Of a stretch of DNA of 64,000 nucleotides, positions 53,190 to 62,436 are shown one piece after another (positions within the stretch are counted from its first letter, which is position 1; each line of letters starts with the position of its first letter). Position numbers and translations under genes: made by a program. Location of the stretch: contig NZ_VOHA01000020.1 in assembly GCF_007859315.1 (NCBI RefSeq), forward strand, positions 62,001 to 126,000, in the 5' to 3' direction. The stretch is from Reyranella sp. CPCC 100927 (GTDB taxonomy: Bacteria > Pseudomonadota > Alphaproteobacteria > Reyranellales > Reyranellaceae). Below the pieces are notes generated by a model that did no database searches, was not told the origin of the DNA, and saw only the letters and a list, made by a program, of their open reading frames with translations.

Positions 53190-54281
53190 CGCCAGTTCGA
53201 CATGGCGCGAGAAATTGTATTCGGCCGGCCGCTGGTTGGTCAGCGGGATGTCGGGTGCCATCGGCCCGTCGGTCTTCACGCCGCGCACCGCGATCGGCAG
53301 CATCTTCCACGGGCGCTTCACCGAGTCGGCCACCGCCGTACCCTCGAAGCCGCAATGGACCATGCAGTTGGCGCACTTCTCATAGTTGCCCACACCGTAC
53401 TTGTCCCAGTCGGTGTCTTCCATCAACTCCTTGAAGGTCTTGGCGTAACCCTCCCCCAGCAGGTAGCAGGGTTTCTGCCAACCGAACACGCAGCGCAGCG
53501 GCATGCTCCACGGTGAGCATTCATAGGTCTGGTTGCCGGCGAGGAAGTCGAGGAACAGTTCGGACTGGGTGAACTGCCATTTCTTGCCGCCGTTACCACG
53601 GCCCAGGATGTCGCGGAACAGCTTGCGGGTGCGCTCGCGATCAAGGAAGTGCTGCTGATCGGGCGCCCGCTCGTAGGCATAGCCGGGCGACACGGTGATG
53701 CCGTCCAGCCCCATCGCCATCATCTCGTCGAAAAAGGCAGCCACCTTCTCCGGATCGGCGTCATTGAACAGCGTGCAGTTGATCTGGGTACGGAACCCCT
53801 TCTCCTTGGCCAGCTTGATGGCCGCGATGGCGACGTCATAGGTGCCCTTCTGGCACACCGACTTGTCGTGCATCGCCTTGTCGCCGTCGAGATGGATCGA
53901 CCAGGTGAAGTTGGGGTTGGGTTCGTAGTCGTCGATCTTCTTGGCCATCAGCAAGGCGTTCGTGCACAGGATCACGAACTTGTTGCGCTCGATGAAGCCT
54001 TTGACGATGCGCGGCATGTCACGGTGCAGCAGCGGCTCGCCGCCGGCGATCGACACGGCGGGCGCGCCGCACTCGTCGATGGCCTCCATGCACTCTTCGT
54101 AACTCATCCGCATGTTCAGGATGTCGTCGGGATAGTCGATCTTGCCGCAGCCGGCGCACGCCAGGTTGCAGCGATAGAGCGGCTCCAGCATCAGGACCAG
54201 CGGGTAGCGTTTACGGCCCGTCAGATGCTGCTTGACGACATAGGCGCCGACGCGCGCTGCCTGTCTAAAGGGAATGGTCAC
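53133..54281 (-). CDS. hpnH: Adenosyl-hopene transferase HpnH (radical SAM)
   Basis: A 382-residue radical SAM enzyme that attaches a 5'-deoxyadenosyl group to hopene, starting extended hopanoids. The cysteine motif RCNLACAGC places Cys38, Cys42 and Cys45 at the cluster. A C-terminal Cys-rich region (YEKCANCMVHCGFEG) resembles a SPASM-type extension. It lies 42 bases downstream of ispH on the same strand. Confidence 0.95.
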   Translation of the reverse strand: MTIPFRQAARVGAYVVKQHLTGRKRYPLVLMLEPLYRCNLACAGCGKIDYPDDILNMRMSYEECMEAIDECGAPAVSIAGGEPLLHRDMPRIVKGFIERNKFVILCTNALLMAKKIDDYEPNPNFTWSIHLDGDKAMHDKSVCQKGTYDVAIAAIKLAKEKGFRTQINCTLFNDADPEKVAAFFDEMMAMGLDGITVSPGYAYERAPDQQHFLDRERTRKLFRDILGRGNGGKKWQFTQSELFLDFLAGNQTYECSPWSMPLRCVFGWQKPCYLLGEGYAKTFKELMEDTDWDKYGVGNYEKCANCMVHCGFEGTAVADSVKRPWKMLPIAVRGVKTDGPMAPDIPLTNQRPAEYNFSRHVELALAKVRAGKAGPQKGGAAS

Positions 54282-54323
54282 GCTGTTCTCCGTTCCGGCC
54301 GGCAGGATAACGCGTCGACCGGA

Positions 54324-55250
54324 TCAGGTCCTGAGTTCGGGGGGCAAGCGGAACGTAATGTTCTCCTTCTTGCCATTCATTTCGGTAATTTCAAGGTCGT
54401 TGTCGATGCGGCGCAGTGCCTCGATCACGTCCAGCACCAGCCGCTCGGGGGCCGAGGCACCCGCAGTCAGCCCGATGACCTCCTTGCCCTCGAGCCAGGC
54501 CACATCCAGTTCGCTGGCATCGGCGATCAGGTAGCTCGGCACCCCGCTCTCGTGCCCGATCTCGCGCAGGCGGTTCGAGTTGGAGCTGTTACGCGCGCCC
54601 ACCACCAGGACCAGGTCCACGATCTTGCACAGCTCCCGCACCGCCGTCTGGCGGTTCTGGGTCGCATAGCAGATATCCGATGTGTCCGGTCCGACGATGT
54701 CGTGGAACTTGTTTTGCAAAGCCGCAATGATCGCACGGGTATCGTCGATGCTGAGTGTGGTCTGGGTGACGTATGCAACCTTACAATCGGCAGGGATATC
54801 CAGCGCCTGGACATCGGCCTCGGACGACACCAGGTGCGTCGGCCCACCGACCTGCCCCATCGTACCCTCGACCTCGGGATGGCCGGCATGGCCGATCAGG
54901 ATCAGGGTCCGTCCCTGGCCGACATAGCGCTTGCCTTGAATGTGAACCTTCGTGACCAGCGGGCAGGTCGCATCGAGCACCGGCAGCTGACGCGACGATG
55001 CTTCGTCGATGACGGCCTGGGACACACCGTGGGCACTGAAAACCGTCACCGCGCCGTCAGGAATCTCGTCGAGATTCTCGACAAAACGGGCGCCTTTGCT
55101 CTTCAGCGTATCGACGACGTGGCGGTTGTGGACGATCTCATGACGCACGTAGACCGGCGCGCCGAACCGGTCCAGTGCCCGCTCCACAATTTCAATCGCG
55201 CGGACAACCCCCGCGCAGAACCCGCGAGGCTGTGCAAGCACTACGCGCAT
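54324..55250 (-). CDS. ispH: 4-hydroxy-3-methylbut-2-enyl diphosphate reductase
   Basis: A 308-residue [4Fe-4S] enzyme that makes isopentenyl and dimethylallyl diphosphate in the last MEP-pathway step. The cluster cysteines are Cys12 (RGFCAGV), Cys96 (DATCPLVTK) and Cys194 ([11 protein letters not shown]). The His motifs in [10 protein letters not shown] and [10 protein letters not shown] are intact. It is adjacent to hpnH on the same strand, placing isoprenoid supply next to hopanoid synthesis. Divergent from ispA. Confidence 0.97.
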   Translation of the reverse strand: MRVVLAQPRGFCAGVVRAIEIVERALDRFGAPVYVRHEIVHNRHVVDTLKSKGARFVENLDEIPDGAVTVFSAHGVSQAVIDEASSRQLPVLDATCPLVTKVHIQGKRYVGQGRTLILIGHAGHPEVEGTMGQVGGPTHLVSSEADVQALDIPADCKVAYVTQTTLSIDDTRAIIAALQNKFHDIVGPDTSDICYATQNRQTAVRELCKIVDLVLVVGARNSSNSNRLREIGHESGVPSYLIADASELDVAWLEGKEVIGLTAGASAPERLVLDVIEALRRIDNDLEITEMNGKKENITFRLPPELRT

Positions 55251-55501
55251 AATGGACTCCAGTGTGAGGCTTTTCCTTGAATTTGGGCCGGACGCCTAGC
55301 GGATCATCAGCCGTTTGTCACTGTCCCCAAGGTTCCGGTGTCATGCAACAGCTTTCTGTCACAACAATGCCATAGCGGCAGACCAATTACCGGATCAGGC
55401 GGCCCGTTGCACCATCGGGTTGCACGATATATTGGCAAACCGACAAGGGCGCCGTGGCTGCGGTCATGGCTCAACCCAGCCCGCGCAGGAGACGGCATAG
55501 A

Positions 55502-56443
55502 ATGGGTACGACAGCGGAGCGGACGGGCGACAAGGCCGGCCCTCGAACCGCCACGCCGCCTGATTTCCGGACAGCTTTGGACGACGCAGCCGCGGCTGTC
55601 GCCGCCGCCCTCGAGCGGCTATTGCCGGCACCCGACGGCCTGCATGCGCGCGTCCATGAAGCGATGCGCTACGCCGTCTTTGCCGGCGGCAAGCGGTTGC
55701 GGCCGTTCCTTGTGCTGCAAAGTGCGCGACTCTTTGCGGTCGAGCGCGAACATGCCGTACGCGTCGCGGCGGCGATTGAGGCCCTGCACACCTACTCACT
55801 GGTCCACGACGACCTGCCCTGCATGGATGACGACGATCTACGCCGTGGCCGTCCGACCACCCACAAGGCCTTCGACGAGGCCACGGCAGTCCTGGCCGGC
55901 GATGCGTTGCTGACCATGGCCTTCGAGATCCTGGCCGACGACGCCACCCACACGTCGGCCGCCGTGCGTTGTCGCCTGGTGCGCGAACTGGCCCTGGCCG
56001 CCGGCAGCAACGGCATGGTGGGTGGCCAGATGATCGACATGCTGGCGCCCGACAAGACCTTCGGTGCCGACGACGTCATCCTGTTGCAGCGGCTGAAGAC
56101 CGGCGCATTGTTCGAGTTCTGCTGCGTGGCCGGCGCGATCCTCGGCGAGGCCGGCGCCGCGGATGAGGCTCGCCTGCGCGACTATGCGCGCGACATCGGC
56201 CTCACCTTCCAGATCACCGACGATCTGCTGGATGTGCTCGGCTCGACGGAAAAAACCGGCAAGGCCGTCGGCAAGGACAAGGACCAGGGCAAGGCCACAC
56301 TCGTCTCCCTGTGGGGCATCGACGCGGCGCGCGACAAGGCACAGACCCTGGCGCGGCACGCCGTCGAGACACTGGCCCCCTACGGCACCACTGCCGCGGC
56401 ACTGCAGGCCCTGCCCGGCTTTCTGCTCGATCGCGACTCGTGA
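55502..56443 (+). CDS. ispA: Farnesyl diphosphate synthase (IspA-type polyprenyl synthase)
   Basis: A 313-residue trans-prenyl synthase. The first Asp-rich motif DDLPCMDDDD (103-112) and second DDLLD (240-244) are intact, with GGKRLRP and KTGALFEF. Ser and Tyr before the first motif suggest short (C15) products, consistent with FPP for HpnD. ATG 55502 has AGGAG upstream and is preferred over 55454. It lies upstream of hpnM on the same strand, 26 bases apart. Confidence 0.93.
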   Translation: MGTTAERTGDKAGPRTATPPDFRTALDDAAAAVAAALERLLPAPDGLHARVHEAMRYAVFAGGKRLRPFLVLQSARLFAVEREHAVRVAAAIEALHTYSLVHDDLPCMDDDDLRRGRPTTHKAFDEATAVLAGDALLTMAFEILADDATHTSAAVRCRLVRELALAAGSNGMVGGQMIDMLAPDKTFGADDVILLQRLKTGALFEFCCVAGAILGEAGAADEARLRDYARDIGLTFQITDDLLDVLGSTEKTGKAVGKDKDQGKATLVSLWGIDAARDKAQTLARHAVETLAPYGTTAAALQALPGFLLDRDS

Positions 56444-56469
56444 TCTTGAGCCAAGCCTCTGGAGCTCTC

Positions 56470-57120
56470 ATGCGAAGATTTGCGTTCATCGTCTCCATGC
56501 TGGCGCTGACGTTGTCAGTCGGCATCGACGCCCAGGCCCAGCGCAAGCCGTCAGCGCCGCCGCCGACCGCTGCGGCGCCGGCCTCACCCACAGCGACGAT
56601 CCAGGCTTTTTACGACGCGCTGCTTGACTCGATGAAGCGCGCCAAAGAGCTCGGCGTCATGGGCCGCTACAAGCGGCTCGAGCCGGTAATCGACGCAACC
56701 TTCGATATTCCGACGATGACCCAGCTGATGGTCGGCCCGGCCTGGAGCACCATGTCGGCAAGCGACAAGGACATGCTGACCAGCCGCGTCCGGCGCATGA
56801 CCATCGCGGGCTACGCCCAAAACTTCGACGGCTATAGCGGCGAGTCATTCAGCGTCGATCCGACGGTCCAGGAGCGTGACGGCGGGCAAATCGTCAGCTC
56901 GAAGTTGGCGATCCCGGGCAAGGAAGATGTCGCTTTCCTCTATCGCCTGCGTAACGCAGGCGGCACCTGGAAGGCGGTCGATATCTATCTGGACGGATCC
57001 ATCAGCCAGGTGGCGTTCCGCCGCTCCGACTTCGCCTCGACGCTGCGCAGCGGCGGCGCGGCGGCGCTGGCCAAGAAGCTCGACGAGCTGACGGACAAGA
57101 TGCTGAGCGCGTCTCAATAG
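56470..57120 (+). CDS. hpnM: Hopanoid-associated MlaC/Ttg2D-like periplasmic protein HpnM
   Basis: A 216-residue exported protein with a signal peptide (MRRFAFIVSMLALTLSVGIDAQAQ). The MlaC-like domain follows: YDALLDSMKRAKELGVMGRYKRLEPVIDATFDIPTMTQLMVG. The family binds lipids in the periplasm, so HpnM may ferry hopanoids. A GGAG site sits before ATG 56470. Its stop overlaps the convergent hpnN stop region by 7 bases. Confidence 0.93.
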   Translation: MRRFAFIVSMLALTLSVGIDAQAQRKPSAPPPTAAAPASPTATIQAFYDALLDSMKRAKELGVMGRYKRLEPVIDATFDIPTMTQLMVGPAWSTMSASDKDMLTSRVRRMTIAGYAQNFDGYSGESFSVDPTVQERDGGQIVSSKLAIPGKEDVAFLYRLRNAGGTWKAVDIYLDGSISQVAFRRSDFASTLRSGGAAALAKKLDELTDKMLSASQ

Positions 57121-59714
57121 CGCGGTCGATCCGACAGCGCCCACCCCAGCAGTGCCGGCAGCACCAGCAGCATCGTCGCCAGGATCCAGAACAGCGAGAT
57201 CAGCAGGATCACGCCCATGCTCGCCGTGCCGGGATGGCTGGAGAATGACAGCGTGCCGAAAGCCGCCGCCGTGGTGCCGGCGCTGGTGATCACCGCGCGG
57301 GTCAAGGGCGACTGCAGCAGCTGGCGTTGCCCGTTGCGCCAGGCCATCACGAAATAGATGTCGAAAGCGACACCGACGCCAAACAAGAGCGGCAGCGCGA
57401 TAATATTGGCGAGGTTGAGCGGGATGCCGAGAAGCACGCAACTCGCCAGGGTCAGCAGGCCGGCCAGCAGCAGTGGCGCCAGCGACAGCAGCACATCGGT
57501 AGCCCGGCGCAGCGCCAGGGCCAGGATGGCAGCGATCAGGAGCAGCGACAGCAAACCCGCCTTCAGGAAGGCGGCCACGATCACCTTGCCCGACTCCTCG
57601 ATGATGATGGGCGTGCCTGTGGCATCCGGCGCCACCCGCAGGATGGCGTCGGTGAAGCGGTTGAGCACGTCGTTGTCATGGGTATCGCCGGATGGAAACA
57701 CCTGCAGCCGGTATTGCCCGTTGACCGTGATCCAGTCGCGGACGAGGTCCGCCGGCAACGACTCGATCGTGATCGATTCGGGATGCAGTGCCAAACGCAA
57801 CTGCTGCAGGATCGTCTGCAAACCTGGCAGGAACGCCTTGTCGGCCCGGGCCCAGGCAACCGGATCGGCGCCGGCCAAACGATCGAGAGTGGCGGCCAGA
57901 CGCTGGGCCTGAGTTGCACTGCCATCGGCCGATCCGGCGGTGGTCGCGGCTTCCTTCAACGCCGCCGACGCCGCCTGCAGGCTGTTCACGATATCGGCGT
58001 CCGTCGGCGGCCGCGGCCTGACGAACGGATTGAAGACCGTATCGAGCAGACCCGCGGCGTCGGCCAGCAGTGCATGCTTCTCGGCCTGCTGATCGGGCAC
58101 GAAGGTGTCGACCGTGAGCACATGGGAGACCTCGGGCAGCTTCGCGAGCTGGTCGGCCAGCGCCGCCGCCGCCGCGCGCGAGGGCTGCAGCACGTTGATG
58201 AAGATCGGCGACGTCTGCGGGTTCTGCATCAGGTCAAGCGCGGTCGCCACCGCCTCCGACCGCGGGCTGCGCAGATTCAGCGGGTTGGAATCGAAGCGTA
58301 GCGACGGTACGAGCACCAGGCAGGCCACGCCCAACGCCGCAGCCGCGGCCAGCACCCAGCGCGCCCGTCGCGCCAGCGCGTCGTCGAGCACCGCCAGACG
58401 GTGAAACCCAGGCTCCTCGGCTTCGCCGCGCGGCCGGAGCAGCATCAGCAACGCCGGCAACGCGGAAATGCTGAGCAGGTAGGTTACGATCATGCCCGCC
58501 CCGGCGATCATGCCCAACTGGGCCAGGCCGGCGTAGTCCGTCGGCAGGAAGGCGAAGAAGGCCGCGGTGACAGCCAAGGCCGCCAGAGTCAGCCCCGCCC
58601 CGATTCCGGCACCGGCCCGCGCGAGAGCCGGGGACAGATCGTCCACGCGGTGACGTTCGGCACGATAGCGCACGCAGAACTGGATCGCGAAATCCACACC
58701 CAGGCCCACGAACAGCACGATGAACGCGACCGAGATCACGTTGAAGGCGCCGTAGATCGCGAGCCCCAGCGCCGTCGTAATCACCAGTCCGATGGCGAGC
58801 ACGACCAGGATCGCAGCGATCACCCGCGCCGATCGCACGGCCAGCCACAGCATCAGCAGCACAGCCACGATCATGAACAGCGCCAGCCACTCGCCGTTCT
58901 CCGCGATCGTGGCAAACTCCTCGTCGGCCATCGGCACCGGCCCGGTCAGGCGCACGCGTACGCCGTTCTGCGGCGACAAGGCGAGCTTCTCGGCGGCGGC
59001 GCGAATGGCGTCACTCGCCTGTTCACCCGGCATCAGGGCGTCATAGTCCAGCTTGGGTTGCACCTCGATGAACCGGCGAGTCGGCGGCGGACCCGGCCGC
59101 GAACCATCGATCAGTTCGCTCCAGCCGAAATATGCCGGCTTGCCGTCAAGCACGGTTTCCAGCGTGGTGGCGAAAGCCTTGATCGGCACCTCCAGCTCGG
59201 ACAGCTTGATCTGGCCGTGCTCGACGCCCTGCAGCATGGTGGTCAGCGCCGTCATGATGCCGCGCAGGCTGGGATCGGCGGCCAGCACGCCGAGCAAAGG
59301 CTGCGCCTCGATCAGCCGTTCCGTGGTTTTTTGAACGTCAGCCAGCGGCAACAGCAGCAGGCCTTGCCGCTCGAACCACGGTCCACCATCCAGCTGGCGC
59401 ACGGCGGTGAGCATGGGATCGGCAGCCAGCGCCTGCGTCAGCAGCCGCGCCGCCTCATCAGCCCGCTCGGCGGTGACGCCATCCACCACCACCACGATCT
59501 GATTGTTCTGGTGGGGAAAGGCCGCGTCATAGCGCACGACGTTCTGGCGCCATGTTGCCTTCGGCGAAACCAGGTTCTCGCTGTTGGTGTCCATCTTGAA
59601 GTGAGCAGCGGTGTAGGCCGCACTGCCGGCGCCCAGGATCACGGCCAGAGCGACGACAAGCCACGCATGACGGCTCGACAGACGGACAACAGCGGAGACG
59701 AGAGTGGCAAGCAT
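57114..59714 (-). CDS. hpnN: Hopanoid RND transporter HpnN
   Basis: An 866-residue RND-family protein with two six-helix bundles and two periplasmic loops. HpnN moves hopanoids from the inner to the outer membrane. Hydrophobic blocks are visible at about 15-35, 270-410, and 695-860. The helix VAFIVLFVGLGVDFAIQF carries the typical Gly/Asp helix-4 motif. The gene faces hpnM with a 7-base overlap at the 3' end and is divergent from aat. Confidence 0.94.
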   Translation of the reverse strand: MLATLVSAVVRLSSRHAWLVVALAVILGAGSAAYTAAHFKMDTNSENLVSPKATWRQNVVRYDAAFPHQNNQIVVVVDGVTAERADEAARLLTQALAADPMLTAVRQLDGGPWFERQGLLLLPLADVQKTTERLIEAQPLLGVLAADPSLRGIMTALTTMLQGVEHGQIKLSELEVPIKAFATTLETVLDGKPAYFGWSELIDGSRPGPPPTRRFIEVQPKLDYDALMPGEQASDAIRAAAEKLALSPQNGVRVRLTGPVPMADEEFATIAENGEWLALFMIVAVLLMLWLAVRSARVIAAILVVLAIGLVITTALGLAIYGAFNVISVAFIVLFVGLGVDFAIQFCVRYRAERHRVDDLSPALARAGAGIGAGLTLAALAVTAAFFAFLPTDYAGLAQLGMIAGAGMIVTYLLSISALPALLMLLRPRGEAEEPGFHRLAVLDDALARRARWVLAAAAALGVACLVLVPSLRFDSNPLNLRSPRSEAVATALDLMQNPQTSPIFINVLQPSRAAAAALADQLAKLPEVSHVLTVDTFVPDQQAEKHALLADAAGLLDTVFNPFVRPRPPTDADIVNSLQAASAALKEAATTAGSADGSATQAQRLAATLDRLAGADPVAWARADKAFLPGLQTILQQLRLALHPESITIESLPADLVRDWITVNGQYRLQVFPSGDTHDNDVLNRFTDAILRVAPDATGTPIIIEESGKVIVAAFLKAGLLSLLLIAAILALALRRATDVLLSLAPLLLAGLLTLASCVLLGIPLNLANIIALPLLFGVGVAFDIYFVMAWRNGQRQLLQSPLTRAVITSAGTTAAAFGTLSFSSHPGTASMGVILLISLFWILATMLLVLPALLGWALSDRPRY

Positions 59715-59850
59715 TCGGGTGCCGTCAACAAGGGGGGCTGTGCCGGGACAGCAGAAACGTCACCGCGAGGGGCAGCGTCAACCCTTTCCCACAGGACCCC
59801 GGTGTATCGGAAATATTGCGTCGTTCGATGCGGCACGCCACCATGCCCGG

Positions 59851-60504
59851 ATGTCCCGCCTGACTCCCGACATGCTCCTGCGCGCCTACTGCACGGGCAT
59901 CTTCCCGATGGGAGAGACGCGCGAGGACCCTACCCTGTACTGGGTCGACCCGGACGAGCGGGCCATCATCGAGCTCGACCGGTTCCACCTGCCGCGCCGG
60001 CTGGCACGGACGGTGCGCAACGGCCCGTTCGAGGTCAGCTGCGATCGCGACTTCGCCGGCGTGATCAAAGCCTGTGCCGCGCCCCGCCCGCGCCAGCGAC
60101 AGAGCTGGATCAACCAGCCGATCGTCGACCTCTACACGGCGCTCTTCGACCGCGGCTTCGCGCACTCCGTCGAATGCCGGATCGACGACGAGCTTATCGG
60201 CGGCCTGTATGGCGTCTCGATCAACGGCGCGTTCTTCGGCGAGAGCATGTTCAGCCGTGCCCGCGACGCCAGCAAGGTGGCCCTGGTTCATCTTGTGGCA
60301 CGGCTGGTCAAGGGCGGCTTCCGATTGCTGGATTGCCAATTCATGACCGATCACCTGCGCCAGTTCGGCACGGTTGAGATCGGTCGGTCCGAATACCGCA
60401 CGCGGCTTGGCGAGGCACTGGCCACGCCGGCGACGTTCTACTTGGAGCTGGGCGGCGCCGAGGCCTGCGAGACGTTGGCGCAGGCCACAACCCACACGTC
60501 ATAG
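59851..60504 (+). CDS. aat: Leucyl/phenylalanyl-tRNA-protein transferase
   Basis: A 217-residue enzyme that adds Leu or Phe from tRNA to proteins with N-terminal Arg or Lys, marking them for ClpS/ClpAP. Motifs YCTGIFPMG, DPTLYWVDPDERAII, GGLYGVSINGAFFGESMFSR and LLDCQFMTDHL are typical. ATG 59851 is preferred over the longer frame from 59704 that overlaps hpnN. Its 3' end overlaps DUF2155 by 67 bases. Confidence 0.95.
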   Translation: MSRLTPDMLLRAYCTGIFPMGETREDPTLYWVDPDERAIIELDRFHLPRRLARTVRNGPFEVSCDRDFAGVIKACAAPRPRQRQSWINQPIVDLYTALFDRGFAHSVECRIDDELIGGLYGVSINGAFFGESMFSRARDASKVALVHLVARLVKGGFRLLDCQFMTDHLRQFGTVEIGRSEYRTRLGEALATPATFYLELGGAEACETLAQATTHTS

Positions 60505-60986
60505 ACCGAACTGTCGAGCGCCGAGAGGCCGGGCGAGGACGCGAACATCCAGCCGGCGAACAACGTCTGCGCGCTCTGCCCGGGCTTGTTGTCGACGACG
60601 GTCACATACGATGCGGCCTCGGCCGGCGCTTCCGGAACATTGACCATGCACTCCGACACCGTGATCCGCAGCGTCCCGAATTCGACCGTCTCGCCAATGG
60701 CGACGGGAAAGCGCCGCGTGCGGGTGGTGACCTTGTCCAACCCCTGCAGCATGACGGCCCGCCGCTCGCCGGCCGGCGCAGCAGGCGATGGCTGCAGCGG
60801 CTTGAAGGGCCCCGGTGGCATCTGCAGCGCCGGACTCGTGGTCGTGCCGCCGGGCTTCGTCTGTGGTTCAGACGCGGGTGGATCGGTGCGTTGAGCCCAG
60901 GCGCCCGACAGGCACAGCAGAGCTGCGGCTACGGCAACGGCGGTAGCCCGGCACAATCGATGGCGTTCAAGCAGCCTGGGTATCAC
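60438..60986 (-). CDS. DUF2155 exported protein
   Basis: A 182-residue protein with a signal peptide ending near GAWAQ, a Pro-rich spacer and the DUF2155 domain (about 78-175), seen in RFPVAIGETVEFGTLRITVSEC and LFAGWMFASSPGLSALDSSVYDVWVVAC with paired Cys. Such proteins are common in alphaproteobacteria next to aat and NDUFA12 genes. It ends the minus-strand operon and is coupled to the 75-aa gene by an ATGA overlap. Function unknown. Confidence 0.9.
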   Translation of the reverse strand: MIPRLLERHRLCRATAVAVAAALLCLSGAWAQRTDPPASEPQTKPGGTTTSPALQMPPGPFKPLQPSPAAPAGERRAVMLQGLDKVTTRTRRFPVAIGETVEFGTLRITVSECMVNVPEAPAEAASYVTVVDNKPGQSAQTLFAGWMFASSPGLSALDSSVYDVWVVACANVSQASAPPSSK

Positions 60987-61210
60987 GTGCGATCTGAGTA
61001 CGGCTCTTCGATCGACTCAATCAACTCGCGAAATACGGCGCGAATTTGTTCGGGATCGCATCCCATCAGCACGGCGTCCTCGAATGCATCGGCGCAGAGC
61101 TGGCGAATCTCGTCGAGATTCTGGTTCAGCACCTTGATCTTCTCGAGGCATGAGACCGGCTTGCCGTCCGGCTGTTTCCAGACCGGGATGTGGGTCTGGC
61201 TGGACATCAC
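60983..61210 (-). CDS. Small conserved-looking hypothetical protein
   Basis: A 75-residue hydrophilic helical protein (ISQ/LNQNLDEIRQLCADAFEDAVLMGCDPEQIRAVFRELIESIEEPY). It overlaps mlaD upstream and DUF2155 downstream by four bases each, so it is translationally coupled. No signal or TM. Two Cys residues (LCAD, GCD) could be metal- or redox-linked. No known family. Confidence 0.8.
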   Translation of the reverse strand: MMSSQTHIPVWKQPDGKPVSCLEKIKVLNQNLDEIRQLCADAFEDAVLMGCDPEQIRAVFRELIESIEEPYSDRT

Positions 61211-61692
61211 TGCTTCTCCTTCGGCCCGCCACCGCTCGGTTCGCTCGAACCACCGGTGCCGCCCGGCTGGATGAAACGCGACAGCAGGTCGGTGAAGGGC
61301 ACCGCGCCCTGCGTCTTGGTGATCACGCCGCCTGCCGCCAGAAGCTGATCACTGCCGCCGGGCTCCAGCGTGATCCCGGTGCCACCCAGCAGCGACTCGG
61401 TAATGATCTTGGCGAACGTATCGGTGCTCAGCTTGACGTCGTTGCGGATCGACATCCGCACGACAGGATAATAGTCCTTGTCGAGTTCCATGGCTGTGAC
61501 CGTACCGACCTTGATGCCGCCTACAGTCACATCGGCACCGCGCTTGAGCCCGTCAACCCGCGGGAACCGTGCCGAAATGTCGTACCCCTTGAGCGTCGCC
61601 GCTTCGGTAGCGGTGAAGACATAAACGCCGAATGCGATCGCCACGCACAACACGATGGCGCCGATGATCGTTTCAACAATGGTGCGAGACAC
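61207..61692 (-). CDS. mlaD: MlaD-like MCE-domain lipid transport protein
   Basis: A 161-residue protein with one N-terminal transmembrane helix (about 7-28) and an MCE domain (about 38-115): YDISARFPRVDGLKRGADVTVGGIKVGTV. MlaD rings are the periplasmic part of the phospholipid/lipid ABC transporter. mlaE and mlaF are not adjacent in the window. It lies 69 bases after NDUFA12. Confidence 0.92.
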   Translation of the reverse strand: MSRTIVETIIGAIVLCVAIAFGVYVFTATEAATLKGYDISARFPRVDGLKRGADVTVGGIKVGTVTAMELDKDYYPVVRMSIRNDVKLSTDTFAKIITESLLGGTGITLEPGGSDQLLAAGGVITKTQGAVPFTDLLSRFIQPGGTGGSSEPSGGGPKEKQ

Positions 61693-61761
61693 AATACGCT
61701 CCGCGCCGAGTCACCTGCGGGTTTTATACAGCCTGGGACCGCGGACGTCTCGCCTGCGGAC

Positions 61762-62121
61762 CTACTCCGGCTTCCACGCCTCGTAATCGCCTGTCGCTTT
61801 GGGGCGGTGCCCCTCGCCCAGGGTCGATCCCGGCGGATGATAGGCCAGCGGCGTACCCGACCGATTTTCCTGGTGCGCGCGCTGCCACGGACGCTGTGTC
61901 GGCAGCCCTTCGGGCGGCGGCGGCTGGTCAGCGGTGTGGTGCAGCCAGCCGTGCCAGTCGGGCGGCACGCGCGAGGCTTCGACCTCGCCGTTGTAAATTA
62001 CCCACCGTTTTTGTCGGCGGCCGGTCGCCGTCTTGCGTTCGCGATAATAGCGATTGCCCTGCGAATCGGTGCCCACAAGATCACCGTGGAGCCATGTGAA
62101 CAGCCGGGTACCGATCGTCAT
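61762..62121 (-). CDS. NDUFA12-family complex I accessory subunit
   Basis: A 119-residue protein starting at ATG 62121. The motifs TWLHGDLVGTDSQGNRYYRER and RRQKRWVIYNGEVEASRVPPDWHGWLHHTAD are diagnostic of the 17.2-kDa NADH:ubiquinone oxidoreductase subunit family shared by alphaproteobacteria and mitochondria. It associates with complex I, whose nuo genes are not here. The longer frame from 62205 is unneeded. First gene of the minus operon. Confidence 0.95.
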   Translation of the reverse strand: MTIGTRLFTWLHGDLVGTDSQGNRYYRERKTATGRRQKRWVIYNGEVEASRVPPDWHGWLHHTADQPPPPEGLPTQRPWQRAHQENRSGTPLAYHPPGSTLGEGHRPKATGDYEAWKPE

Positions 62122-62436
62122 TGCATCACGCTCTTTGGCCCGCGCCGCGCAAGCGGCATCGATAAATACAGGCGCGCTTGTACCGTTGCTGCTCCGCGCT
62201 GGCAACGCGCAAACCGCATGCGCATCACCGTTGGTGAGCGCTTCTACGTTTATGCGTGGCCGCTTCGAGGAGTGTTGCCATAATGCATCATGTAGTGTCG
62301 CCTGTGGGTTCTCTTACAAAATATTGTTGCGCTCTCAAGATTTTGTAATCTATCATCGACAGGTGGCTAGATGTGCCCATCGCGTTTGGGACGCGAACAG
62401 GTTCAGGGCATACGTTTGGGGGACGAAGAGCGGATC
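62122..62436. other. Intergenic region upstream of nrdJ and NDUFA12
   Basis: A 315-base divergent region with no gene. It contains a possible pair of NrdR-like boxes and a 9-bp inverted repeat (listed separately). I looked for a cobalamin riboswitch because nrdJ is B12-dependent, but did not see its conserved core. Confidence 0.5.
62283..62348. promoter_or_regulatory. Candidate NrdR-type boxes and inverted repeat upstream of nrdJ
   Basis: ATGCATCATGTAGTGT (62283-62298) shares the TAGTGT half of the NrdR box, and ACAAAATATTGTTGCG (62316-62331) shares the ACA--ATAT half; centres are about 33 bases apart, near the usual three helical turns. Overlapping the second is a 9-bp inverted repeat TTACAAAAT (62314-62322) and ATTTTGTAA (62340-62348). 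Matches are partial, so the call is tentative. Confidence 0.35.

Noticed and set aside
62122-62436. Cobalamin riboswitch upstream of nrdJ
   Set aside because: No conserved B12-box core or matching stems could be found by eye.
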